This document shows, one piece after another, positions 57,300-64,000 of a stretch of DNA of 64,000 bases; within the stretch, counting starts at the first letter, position 1; each line of letters opens with the position of its first letter. The stretch comes from Candidatus Altimarinota bacterium (GTDB lineage Bacteria; Patescibacteriota; Gracilibacteria; UBA4473), in NCBI GenBank assembly GCA_021734785.1, contig JAIPIF010000001.1, forward strand, positions 280,930 to 344,929, given 5' to 3'. Position numbers and translations under genes: made by a program. The notes beneath the pieces are model-generated. The model saw only the letters and a program-made list of their open reading frames with translations. It searched no databases and was not told the origin of the DNA.

Positions 57300-58094
57300 A
57301 TGCTTGGCTTTCTCGGCTGCGGAAACATGGGGGGCGCGATCCTGGATGCGATCGTGCAGCAAAAATTGCTTTCCCCGACCGATATTCTCGTGGTGAATCG
57401 GGAGGCGAAGAAAAACGAAAAACTCACCGAAAAATACGGCGTGCGGACCACGCTGGATCCGACGGAGTTTGGCTCCTGTGCGTGCATCGTCTTGGGCATC
57501 AAGCCGCAGGGGTTGCCAGAGTTGGAATTTACCCCCGCACAGGACACGATCGTGATTTCCATTCTCGCAGGGACGCCGGTTTCTGCCCTTGCAAAAAAAT
57601 TTCCCACCGCTCGTATCGTCCGGGCCATGCCCAATCTCGGGCAGTTTGCCGGTGCGGGAATGACGGGGATTTTCTTTGACCCAGGGGCAGGTTTTTCTGC
57701 CGCAGAGCGGACATTTGTCGAGTCCCTTTTCCGGGCAGGAGGCGAAGTGCTTTCCCTCCAGCAGGAAGGCATGATTGATGCTGTCACCGCGATCTCGGGG
57801 AGCGGGCCGGCGTATTTTTTCCAACTCGCCGAGAGTTTGACGGTCGCTGCAGAAAAACAGGGATTCTCTCCCGAAGAATCAGAGCTTCTTGCTCGTCAAA
57901 CGTTACTCGGAGCGGGGAAAGTTGCCGATCAGTTTACAGACCTCTCTCTCGCCCAGTGGAAACAAAAAGTCATGTCGCCGGGAGGTACCACCGAAAAAGC
58001 TATCGAGTCATTTCAAAAAAACGACATTGAAAAGATTGTTTCTGATGCGGTGCAGGCAGCCTTTGATCGTGCGCAGGAGCTGGGGCAGTCTTAA
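57300..58094 (+). CDS. proC: Pyrroline-5-carboxylate reductase
   Basis: Last step of proline synthesis, NAD(P)H reduction of P5C. 264 residues. The Rossmann start is MLGFLGCGNMGGAIL; VLGIKPQ, RAMPNLGQFAGAGMTGI, ISGSGPAYFFQLAE and MSPGGTTEKAIESF are the P5CR signatures, including the substrate-binding SGSGPAY. Completes the proB-proA-proC pathway. The ATG follows directly on the repeat end of the inserted segment. Confidence 0.95.
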   Translation: MLGFLGCGNMGGAILDAIVQQKLLSPTDILVVNREAKKNEKLTEKYGVRTTLDPTEFGSCACIVLGIKPQGLPELEFTPAQDTIVISILAGTPVSALAKKFPTARIVRAMPNLGQFAGAGMTGIFFDPGAGFSAAERTFVESLFRAGGEVLSLQQEGMIDAVTAISGSGPAYFFQLAESLTVAAEKQGFSPEESELLARQTLLGAGKVADQFTDLSLAQWKQKVMSPGGTTEKAIESFQKNDIEKIVSDAVQAAFDRAQELGQS

Positions 58095-58100
58095 TTTTCT

Positions 58101-58658
58101 CTAATTCACACAGGCCTCCAGACAGAGATCGCGGGTGCGAAAGGGAATTTCGGCTTCACAGCCGCCGATGTTTTTTTGGACACAGGTGTCGGCTTTTTTG
58201 TTGTATTCCCAGCCGCGGGTGACCTTGAAACACGTGCCGATTCCCATCGCCTGAGCCTCACAGTCGCCTTCGACCTCTGGATCAATTTTACAAAATCCCG
58301 TGTGCAAGATTTCTGCTCCATGTCGTTCGGCCTCGCATTCGTTGAGATATCCGTTTTTTTGGAGTCCTTTTTGACCACAGACGGGATTTTTGACGAGGGG
58401 ACATTCGACGTCTTTGTCCACGACGCTGTCAGCACAGCGGCCGCGGGCGTCGGCTTTGTCAAAATCAAAGACACATTCCAGCCCGGGTTTACAGAGTTTT
58501 GCAGCAGCACCCCCACAGGTCTCTCCGACAGAGGCCATTTCCGTCACCGCTTCACTGGTGACATCTGACATGTTTCCCGTATTTTCTGCCGGCTCTTCGT
58601 CTGGAGTGCAGGCTGTGAGCAAAAAGAAAACCGAAATCAGTACAAATATTTTTTTCAT
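58101..58658 (-). CDS. Lipoprotein with Kazal and Kunitz-type inhibitor domains
   Basis: 185 residues from the ATG at 58658. Signal MKKIFVLISVFFLLTAC with lipobox LTAC (Cys17) predicts a lipid anchor. After a Thr/Glu linker and a Cys-rich segment (CGGAAAKLCKPGLECVF), residues ~100-138 match a Kazal domain (CPLVKNPVCGQ, NECEAERHG, HTGFC) and ~140-185 a Kunitz/BPTI domain (GTCFKVTRGWEYNKKADTC, IGGCEAE, CLEACVN). Both are serine-protease inhibitor folds. The Cys spacing fits both families; the inhibitory loops differ from known examples, so activity is unproven. A role against host or community proteases is inference. Confidence 0.82.
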   Translation of the reverse strand: MKKIFVLISVFFLLTACTPDEEPAENTGNMSDVTSEAVTEMASVGETCGGAAAKLCKPGLECVFDFDKADARGRCADSVVDKDVECPLVKNPVCGQKGLQKNGYLNECEAERHGAEILHTGFCKIDPEVEGDCEAQAMGIGTCFKVTRGWEYNKKADTCVQKNIGGCEAEIPFRTRDLCLEACVN

Positions 58659-58689
58659 CGGGCGGAGGGTAGCAGATTTCATTTTCCTG

Positions 58690-60114
58690 TCAAAAAACCA
58701 GCGAGCGATCGAGTTTGTTTTTGAGCAGCGATCCGGATTTGATGACCTTTCCCCAGCCGATGCAGGTTCCGTTTTTCCGCACGAGTACGGCGGTTCCGTC
58801 CTCAAAATTTCGCGGCTCCTGGAGCGGCAGATCCAGTCCTTCCAGAAACTTTTCTGCCTCTTTTTCTCCCAGCTCCAGCACATTTTCGGTTGCCAGGTCT
58901 CCAAACTTCAATGCCCACTCGGTGGTCGGCTGATCGTGCGCGTCCAAAATTTTCAGTCCGGCGCGACGATGGGGATTTTTGATGGCAAACTGTGCCGCCG
59001 CGGCTGTGGCAAAGAAACATTCTCCGCCCCGCTCAAGTACGGTGGGGTTTCCAAACATTTCCCGGGGGATCCCGTACCGCTTCGCCAGTCGTGTCAAAAT
59101 TTCCGCTGTCTGATTTTTTGGCAAAATTCGGCTTGAGTTTTTGGTCTGTTTTTTTTCTGCTGGCATGCGGGAAGTGGCGCTGACTTTTCGGAGTTTTGCC
59201 AGAAAGAAAATTTCACTGTTCCAGGTCTGACTCCTGAGGTGTGGCCAGAGTCGCCGGGTGTTTTCACTGATTTCATCAGCAAACAAATCACTGCCAAATG
59301 ATTCGATTCCGGTCTCGTGGGGAATGTCTCTCAGATCAATCGGAAGGACTTCTACGCCGGCTCCGAACTTTTCCAACAAGAACTGAATCACCCCCTCATT
59401 TTCTTCCGGACTCGAGGTGCAGGTCGAGTACACCATTTCGCCTCCGGGACGCAGCATCTGCCAGGCAGCGGCAATGAGTTTTTTTTGTACTTTTGCACAC
59501 TGAAAAATCTGGTGCTCCGCCCAGTGCTTCTGAAAAAAATCAGCACTTTTTCTTCCAAATCCTTCGGAACTGCAGGGAGCATCCAGCAGAACTCGACTAA
59601 ACTCTTGATCAAAAAATGTATCCATGTGTGTGCCATCCGTTTGGGTCAGCACGACGTTTATCAATCCTAGCCGATCGACATTGGCTGCGAGTTTTTTGCT
59701 GCGCGAAGCAGAGAGCTCATTGGCCACCACGACACCGTCGCCGACTTTTTCTGCTAGCGCGGTCGTTTTGCTCCCTGGAGCGGCGCAGAGGTCGAGCACT
59801 TTTTCTCCGGGTTGCGCGTTGAGCACTTCAGCTGACAGCAACGAGGCCAGAGAAGCGGGATACATTCTTCCCGTAAAATATTCCAGAGTTTTTCCGAGCG
59901 GTTTCTCTTTTTGATCCGTTCGCTCGAGAAATCTTGCCTGGGAGAGTCCGGACACGGGATGGAGAGTCCAACCCTCAGGTTGATCAAAATTTGTGCACAA
60001 TCGTACGGTTCGGGGAAGCGGTTCGGTGCAGGTTTCAAAAAAAGATTCCCATTCAGATTCTGGGAGAATTTCTTGGATTCGTTCAATGAATTTTTTTGGA
60101 AAAGGCTTTGGCAT
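58690..60114 (-). CDS. NOL1/NOP2/sun family RNA m5C methyltransferase
   Basis: SAM-dependent cytosine-5 methyltransferase on rRNA or tRNA. 474 residues from the ATG at 60114 (MPKPFPKKFIERIQEILP). SAM motif VLDLCAAPGSKTTALAE (~110-126), catalytic DAPCSSEG and the second Cys in YSTCTSSPEENEG; the C-terminal ~100 residues resemble the PUA-like RNA-binding end of RsmF (GWGKVIKSG). It reads divergently from the first Cys-rich gene. Confidence 0.9.
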   Translation of the reverse strand: MPKPFPKKFIERIQEILPESEWESFFETCTEPLPRTVRLCTNFDQPEGWTLHPVSGLSQARFLERTDQKEKPLGKTLEYFTGRMYPASLASLLSAEVLNAQPGEKVLDLCAAPGSKTTALAEKVGDGVVVANELSASRSKKLAANVDRLGLINVVLTQTDGTHMDTFFDQEFSRVLLDAPCSSEGFGRKSADFFQKHWAEHQIFQCAKVQKKLIAAAWQMLRPGGEMVYSTCTSSPEENEGVIQFLLEKFGAGVEVLPIDLRDIPHETGIESFGSDLFADEISENTRRLWPHLRSQTWNSEIFFLAKLRKVSATSRMPAEKKQTKNSSRILPKNQTAEILTRLAKRYGIPREMFGNPTVLERGGECFFATAAAAQFAIKNPHRRAGLKILDAHDQPTTEWALKFGDLATENVLELGEKEAEKFLEGLDLPLQEPRNFEDGTAVLVRKNGTCIGWGKVIKSGSLLKNKLDRSLVF

Positions 60115-60205
60115 CGAGGAGAGTTTTAGCGGAAAAGAAAGAACTTGGAAAGCGTGGAATGAAAAAAAGTTGAAAACTTTTTTCAAACAGCGTACGTTCG
60201 CTCTG

Positions 60206-61801
60206 ATGAAGCGTGTCTGTCCTCTCTCCGGGCAGGAATTTGAGATCAAGGATTCGGATCTCGAATTTTATAAACGCTTCGACGTCCCGCCACCAAGGCT
60301 CTCTCCAGACGAGCGAATGCGGCGCAGACTGGCCTGGCGCAATGAGCGGACCCTGTACCGCCGGCAGTGTGATCTGTGTCATCAAAATATCATTGCCATG
60401 TATCCGGTGGATACGCCGTTTCCCGTGTACTGCCCGGGATGCTGGTTTTCCGACCGATGGGATGCGCAGCAGTTTGGGCGCGATTTTGATTTTTCTCGAG
60501 CATTTTTTCCCCAGTTTCTGGCGCTCCAAAATGACGTGCCGCGTCTGTCGCTGATCAATGCCCGCAATGAAAATTCCGAGTTTTGCAATCTCGTTGGAGA
60601 TTCTCGCAATTGTTATTTGATTTTTAGCTCCATCGGTTGCGAAGACTGCCTGTACGACGCACCCTTTTTCTCCAAAAGTTGCGTCGACTGTCTGCTCGTG
60701 TACCACTCAGAGCTCTGCTACGAATGTCTGGATTCGGAGCGTCTGTATCACTGCACCCACTGCCAAAACTGTTCGCATTCCCACGATCTCTCCTTTTGTT
60801 TTGACGTGCAGGGGAGCCATGATTGCTCTCTTTGTGCGGGGTTGCGTCGTGCGAAGTACTGTATCCTCAACGAACAATATTCCCCTGAGGATTACAAACA
60901 GAAAAAGGCAGCATGGGAAGAAAAATCCTTTGCCGAGCGTTGGCAGGCGTTTTGTGACATAAAAAAATCCGTGCCCCACAAATATTTTTTCGGGGTGGGG
61001 GTCGAAAATGTAACTGGGGATTACATCGTGCATTCCAAAAACTGCGAGCGATGTTTTCACATCGACCAGGGAGAGGATTTGAAGCACTGTACGCAGGCAT
61101 CCAAAAGCAAGCTCTGCATGGACTGTGATGTGGGAGAATTTTCCGAATTTTTGTACGAGGTGAGTGGATTTCACCGACTTCAAGACGTTCGTCTCTCGCA
61201 CTGGTGTTGGGATGGTTGCAGTCAGATCACGTACTGCTCGAGCTGCCGCAGCACGCGCAATAGTTTCGGCAGCACCTGTCTGGATCATCATCGGTACTGT
61301 CTTTTGAATAAACCGTATCCCAAAGACGAGTACTTTGCACTCCGGGATAAAGTTATCGCTCACATGACCGAGACAGGGGAGTGGGGCGAATTTTTTCCGA
61401 TCGAGATTTCTCCATTCGCGTACAATGAGACGGTGGCACAAGAATATTTTCCGCTTTCAGAAGCAGAAGTTTCCGCCCGAGGGTGGAAATGGCGAACACC
61501 AGAAAAAAAGATTTCTCTTTCCACGTCAGAAGATATTTTGACCTGCACTGACTGCGCCAAGCCGTACAAACTGCAGTCGGCTGAGAAACGGTTTTATGCC
61601 CAGATGGAGTTGCCCACGCCGGAGAAATGCCCACAGTGTCGGCACGCAGAGCGTTTGTATCTGCGCAATCCCCGCCGACTGTTTTTTCGCCAGTGTGCCC
61701 GATGTGAGGTGGAATTTCAGACGACTTTTTCCCCGGACCGACCGGAGGAAATTCTCTGCGAAAAATGTTATCATGAGCATGTTCACGGGGGAGGAAGTTG
61801 A
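60206..61801 (+). CDS. Cys-rich CxxC-repeat (zinc-ribbon) protein, paralogue 1
   Basis: 531 residues from the ATG at 60206 (MKRVCPLSGQEFEI). More than twenty CxxC or CxxxC motifs in regularly spaced pairs (for example CEDCLYD, CVDCLLVYHSELCYECLD, CTHCQNCSH), a conserved SPFAYNETVAQEYFPL block shared with its neighbour, and a C-terminal zinc-ribbon pair (CPQCRHAERL, CARCEVEF, CEKCY). No enzyme motif. Related proteins occur in CPR genomes and are mostly unnamed; many zinc sites suggest a scaffold or nucleic-acid-binding role, not shown here. Its stop codon lies in the purine repeat that follows. Confidence 0.8.
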   Translation: MKRVCPLSGQEFEIKDSDLEFYKRFDVPPPRLSPDERMRRRLAWRNERTLYRRQCDLCHQNIIAMYPVDTPFPVYCPGCWFSDRWDAQQFGRDFDFSRAFFPQFLALQNDVPRLSLINARNENSEFCNLVGDSRNCYLIFSSIGCEDCLYDAPFFSKSCVDCLLVYHSELCYECLDSERLYHCTHCQNCSHSHDLSFCFDVQGSHDCSLCAGLRRAKYCILNEQYSPEDYKQKKAAWEEKSFAERWQAFCDIKKSVPHKYFFGVGVENVTGDYIVHSKNCERCFHIDQGEDLKHCTQASKSKLCMDCDVGEFSEFLYEVSGFHRLQDVRLSHWCWDGCSQITYCSSCRSTRNSFGSTCLDHHRYCLLNKPYPKDEYFALRDKVIAHMTETGEWGEFFPIEISPFAYNETVAQEYFPLSEAEVSARGWKWRTPEKKISLSTSEDILTCTDCAKPYKLQSAEKRFYAQMELPTPEKCPQCRHAERLYLRNPRRLFFRQCARCEVEFQTTFSPDRPEEILCEKCYHEHVHGGGS

Positions 61802-61903
61802 AAAGCACAAAAGCTGAAAAATTGAGAAGCAAGGAAGAGGTGAAGTTTTGAAGACAAAAGAAGAGAAAATAAAAATTACAAATTACAAATTCCAGATGGG
61901 GAA

Positions 61904-61932
61904 ATCCCCCCATCCCCCTTTGAAAAAGGGGG
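61904..61932. repeat. C5T3/A3G5 fold-back hairpin repeat (copy 6)
   Basis: Same as 4301-4332, with a shorter G run. Confidence 0.75.
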
Positions 61933-62097
61933 TGAGAAAAGGAGAAAAGTTGAAAAGCAGGGAAGAAAGGAAGAAAGGAAGAGAGAAAGAGAGGAAGCAG
62001 TGAAGCTTTGAAGAATGGAAGAATTGAAGGAAAAAAGAAGGAAATTGAAAAGTTTTTTGGAAAACGCTACTCTTTTTTTGGATTTGTTTTGGGGTCA

Positions 62098-62124
62098 CTG
62101 GATCCCAAATCAAGTTTGGGATGA
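62098..62124. repeat. ATCCCAAA...TTTGGGAT palindromic repeat (copy 2)
   Basis: Same word as 45544-45570, 7 bp before the ATG of paralogue 2. Confidence 0.75.
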
Positions 62125-62130
62125 CGTTCC

Positions 62131-63822
62131 TTGAAAATGAAACAAACTTGTGCCGTCTCCGGCGTTGAATTTGAGATCACCGATGCCGATCTGGAGTTTT
62201 ACAAAACAATGAATGTCCCCCCGCCGACGCTGTGCCCACTCGAGCGAGAGCGTAGGAGGTTAACCTGGAGAAATGATCGAACACTTTACAAGAGAAAATG
62301 TGATGCCACCAAACAAGATATTATTTCAAATTATCATACAGACCATTCTTTCCCTGTGTACGAAAGTGGTTACTGGTGGAGTGATAATTGGAATGCATTA
62401 GAGTATGGTCGTGATTTCGACTTTTCACGCCCTTTTTTTGATCAATTCTTTGAATTACAAAATGCCATCCCCCACTGCTCCCTCAGTGTTATAAAACCCA
62501 GTCTAGAGAATTCTGATTATTGCAACCAAGTTGGAAATTTAAAAGATTGTTACCTCTGTTTTGATACTCGATATTGTGAGAAATGTTTGTATAGCAAATC
62601 ACTCGAAGATTGCTATGAATGCTTGGATTGCTTTAAAGTATTTGGTTCAGAACTTTGTTATGAATCCGATTTTTGTTTGAATTGTTATGGCTCTACATAT
62701 TTATTAAATAGTCAGAATTGTTCCGAGTGTCACTTTGGAGCAAACCTTGTAGGATGCAAAAACTGCTTTGGTTGTGTAAATTTACGAAATAAGCAGTACT
62801 ATTTTATGAATCAAAAATGCACAAAGGAAGAATATGAAAAAAAGATGCAAGAAGTATTCTCTCAATTTTCAAGAGAAGAATTGCGACAACATTTCTTGAC
62901 TCATCAACAAACACTGCCTCGAAAATGGATGGAAGAAATCAATACTGAAAATTGCACAGGAAGCCATCTGATCGGTTGTAAGGATTGCTCTGACTGCTAT
63001 GACTCCGAAGATCTAGAAAAATGTAAATATTGTTTTGATATAAAAAGAACGCGAGATCATTCTCCAAGTTTTCATAACTACGATATTAACAACTTCGGTG
63101 GGCAACTTACAGAGTGTTATGAATGTGTAAGCATTGGAAATGGGAATAATCATTGCGTTCTATGTGACAATGTTTGGGGATGTAGCGACACTTTCTACTC
63201 AAGAATTTGTGGGCAAAGCCAAAATATTTTTGGTTGTATCGCTCTTCGAAATGCAAAATATTGCATTCTCAATAAGGAATATTCTAAAAAAGAATACTTT
63301 GAACTACGAGATAAAATTATCGAACATATGAAACAAACAGGTGAATGGGGCGAGTTTTTACCAATGAACCTTTCTCCTTTTGCCTACAATGAAACCGTGG
63401 CTCAAGAATATTTTCCACTTACAAAGGAAGAAGTCATTTCTCGTGGACTTCAATGGAAAGATCCTGATAAAAAAGATTATCTTCCTCAAACACTCAAAAT
63501 CCCTGAAACATTAGAATATGTCTCTGAATCTATTTGTAAAGAGATTCTCGCATGCACAAACTGCAAGAAGAATTATAAAATTCAAAAAGTAGAAATCGAG
63601 TTTTACAAAAAAATGAAACTTCCACTTCCGCGGAAATGCCCCGACTGTCGGCATGCGGCACGGGTCAAGCTGCGAAATCCACGCCAGCTTTTCGACCGCA
63701 CCTGTGCCAACTGTTCGGATCTCTTTCAGACGACCTTCGCTCCGGATCGTCCGGAGCAGGTTTTTTGCGAGAAGTGTTTTCTTTGCCTCGTTCTCAAAAT
63801 AGTCTCGCACCGATTCCGTTGA
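62131..63822 (+). CDS. Cys-rich CxxC-repeat protein, paralogue 2 (GC mosaic)
   Basis: 563 residues, tandem paralogue of the gene at 60206 (shared start CxxSGxEFEIxDxDLEFYK, shared SPFAYNETVAQEYFPL and C-terminal CPDCRHAARVKLRNPR). More than twenty CxxC-type pairs. Base composition is patchy: normal GC at ~62131-62265 and again from ~63625, but the central ~1.36 kb is clearly AT-rich with different codon choice. This suggests that the middle was acquired by recombination within conserved ends. The last ~12 residues (LCLVLKIVSHRFR) do not match paralogue 1 and are antisense to the next gene, so the end was probably altered. Confidence 0.82.
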   Translation: MKMKQTCAVSGVEFEITDADLEFYKTMNVPPPTLCPLERERRRLTWRNDRTLYKRKCDATKQDIISNYHTDHSFPVYESGYWWSDNWNALEYGRDFDFSRPFFDQFFELQNAIPHCSLSVIKPSLENSDYCNQVGNLKDCYLCFDTRYCEKCLYSKSLEDCYECLDCFKVFGSELCYESDFCLNCYGSTYLLNSQNCSECHFGANLVGCKNCFGCVNLRNKQYYFMNQKCTKEEYEKKMQEVFSQFSREELRQHFLTHQQTLPRKWMEEINTENCTGSHLIGCKDCSDCYDSEDLEKCKYCFDIKRTRDHSPSFHNYDINNFGGQLTECYECVSIGNGNNHCVLCDNVWGCSDTFYSRICGQSQNIFGCIALRNAKYCILNKEYSKKEYFELRDKIIEHMKQTGEWGEFLPMNLSPFAYNETVAQEYFPLTKEEVISRGLQWKDPDKKDYLPQTLKIPETLEYVSESICKEILACTNCKKNYKIQKVEIEFYKKMKLPLPRKCPDCRHAARVKLRNPRQLFDRTCANCSDLFQTTFAPDRPEQVFCEKCFLCLVLKIVSHRFR

Positions 63823-64000
63823 CCACTTCCCAAACACTGCCGCCTTGATTCTGTCTTCATCGGAAACGAGCGGAGCAACCAGCTGTCCCCCTTTCGTCCG
63901 CACCTCTCCGCGCTGGATTGCCTCGATCCCTCCAGTCGTTTTTTTGGTCTGCACCCCTGCAACCGGGAAAAGCAGCATATGGATCGGGTCTTCAAATGCA
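63511..64000 (-). CDS. Partial, possibly truncated ORF entering from downstream
   Basis: The minus-strand frame is open from the window edge (AFEDPIHMLLFPVAGVQTKK) to a stop at 63511. Residues encoded by about 63787-64000 (RTKGGQLVAPLVSDEDRI, GKWSTESVRDYFENEAKK) look like real protein. Below ~63785 the frame is only the shadow of the Cys-rich gene on the other strand, so the original 3' end of this gene seems lost at the junction. I do not recognise the family. The gene start lies beyond the window. Confidence 0.4.
   Translation of the reverse strand, partial: AFEDPIHMLLFPVAGVQTKKTTGGIEAIQRGEVRTKGGQLVAPLVSDEDRIKAAVFGKWSTESVRDYFENEAKKTLLAKNLLRTIRSEGRLKEIRTVGTGAVEKLAWISQLDPCRMPTVGAFPRKWKFHFFVKLDFYFLNFIILLAVCACENLFTNRFRDIF

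Larger units (their letters stand above)
61802..62130. repeat. Repeat-filled intergenic region (329 bp)
   Basis: No gene. Purine GAAAAGCACAAAAGC and GAAGTTTTGAAGAC words, ATTACAAATTACAAATTCC (61872-61891), C-rich hairpin copy 6 (61904-61932), a long G/A-rich run (61933-62050) and the ATCCCAAA...TTTGGGAT palindrome (62101-62121). Confidence 0.8.

Noticed and set aside
59993..60205. N-terminal extension of Cys-rich paralogue 1
   Set aside because: It lacks similarity to paralogue 2, which starts at the matching CxxSGxEFEI motif, and it overlaps the methyltransferase start.
1..64000. Genetic code 25 (UGA as glycine)
   Set aside because: Many conserved genes end in TGA at the expected place and none has in-frame TGA; prfA does not decide, but stops do.

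Overview
The window looks like a chromosomal segment of a Patescibacteria (CPR) bacterium, most probably of the Peregrinibacteria type. The evidence is indirect: a compact gene set with giant surface proteins (PKD, DUF11, SLH, TSP3-like), a VirD4/TraM-like ATPase beside one of them, tandem Cys-rich CxxC-repeat proteins of a kind common in CPR genomes, few clear Shine-Dalgarno sites, and TGA used as an ordinary stop codon. The last point argues against the code-25 Gracilibacteria/Absconditabacteria. The taxon is an inference.

Layout. 0-14.6 kb: the end of a PKD-repeat protein translationally coupled to a VIT-vWA-SLH protein; pyrE; then a minus-strand unit of a small membrane protein, a 2061-residue DUF11 adhesin-like protein and a VirD4-like ATPase. 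14.7-26.4 kb: dnaJ, two tiny ORFs, a PGRP-amidase/SpoIID fusion, transketolase, a class B penicillin-binding protein, rel and tmRNA. 26.4-27.9 kb: one AT-rich reverse-transcriptase gene directly against the tmRNA 3' end, resembling the UG/DRT/Abi antiphage reverse transcriptases. 28-42.3 kb: ndk, a lipoprotein Memo-AMMECR1 fusion, an aminotransferase, an MFS-like/HEAT fusion, an S41 protease, then tsaE-holA-pilD-infB-polyprenyl glycosylphosphotransferase on the minus strand and a degenerate MBL-fold protein. 42.3-53.6 kb: tRNA-Phe with a GIY-YIG gene, small membrane and hypothetical genes, a riboflavin kinase/5-formyl-THF cyclo-ligase fusion, nusA, prfA, an ECF sigma factor, ruvX, a family 5 solute-binding protein, secG and a small holin-like membrane protein. 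53.6-58.1 kb: proB-mutT-proA-[four-helix-bundle gene]-proC, a proline biosynthesis run interrupted by an apparently inserted gene. 58.1-64 kb: a Kazal+Kunitz lipoprotein, a NOL1/NOP2/sun RNA methyltransferase, two Cys-rich paralogues and an incoming partial gene.

Intergenic DNA is unusual. The larger gaps (4.05-4.44, 5.07-5.28, 20.9-21.6, 45.1-45.6, 55.1-55.6 and 61.8-62.1 kb) are built from one kit of dispersed repeats: ATTACAAATGA-type AT-rich words, a C5T3/A3G5 fold-back hairpin, purine-rich GAAGTTTTGAAG words, short palindromes, and a ~225-bp structured element present twice. These repeats supply stop codons to several genes, and a -10 box to pyrE and tkt.

Promoters are legible: TTGACA/TTGACC, a 16-17 bp spacer and TACAATC. 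Several sit exactly 7-8 nt before the ATG, which predicts leaderless mRNAs. The best candidates for undescribed biology are the lone reverse transcriptase at tmRNA, the four-helix-bundle gene with inverted repeats, the ~225-bp structured element, the Kazal-Kunitz lipoprotein and the mosaic Cys-rich gene.
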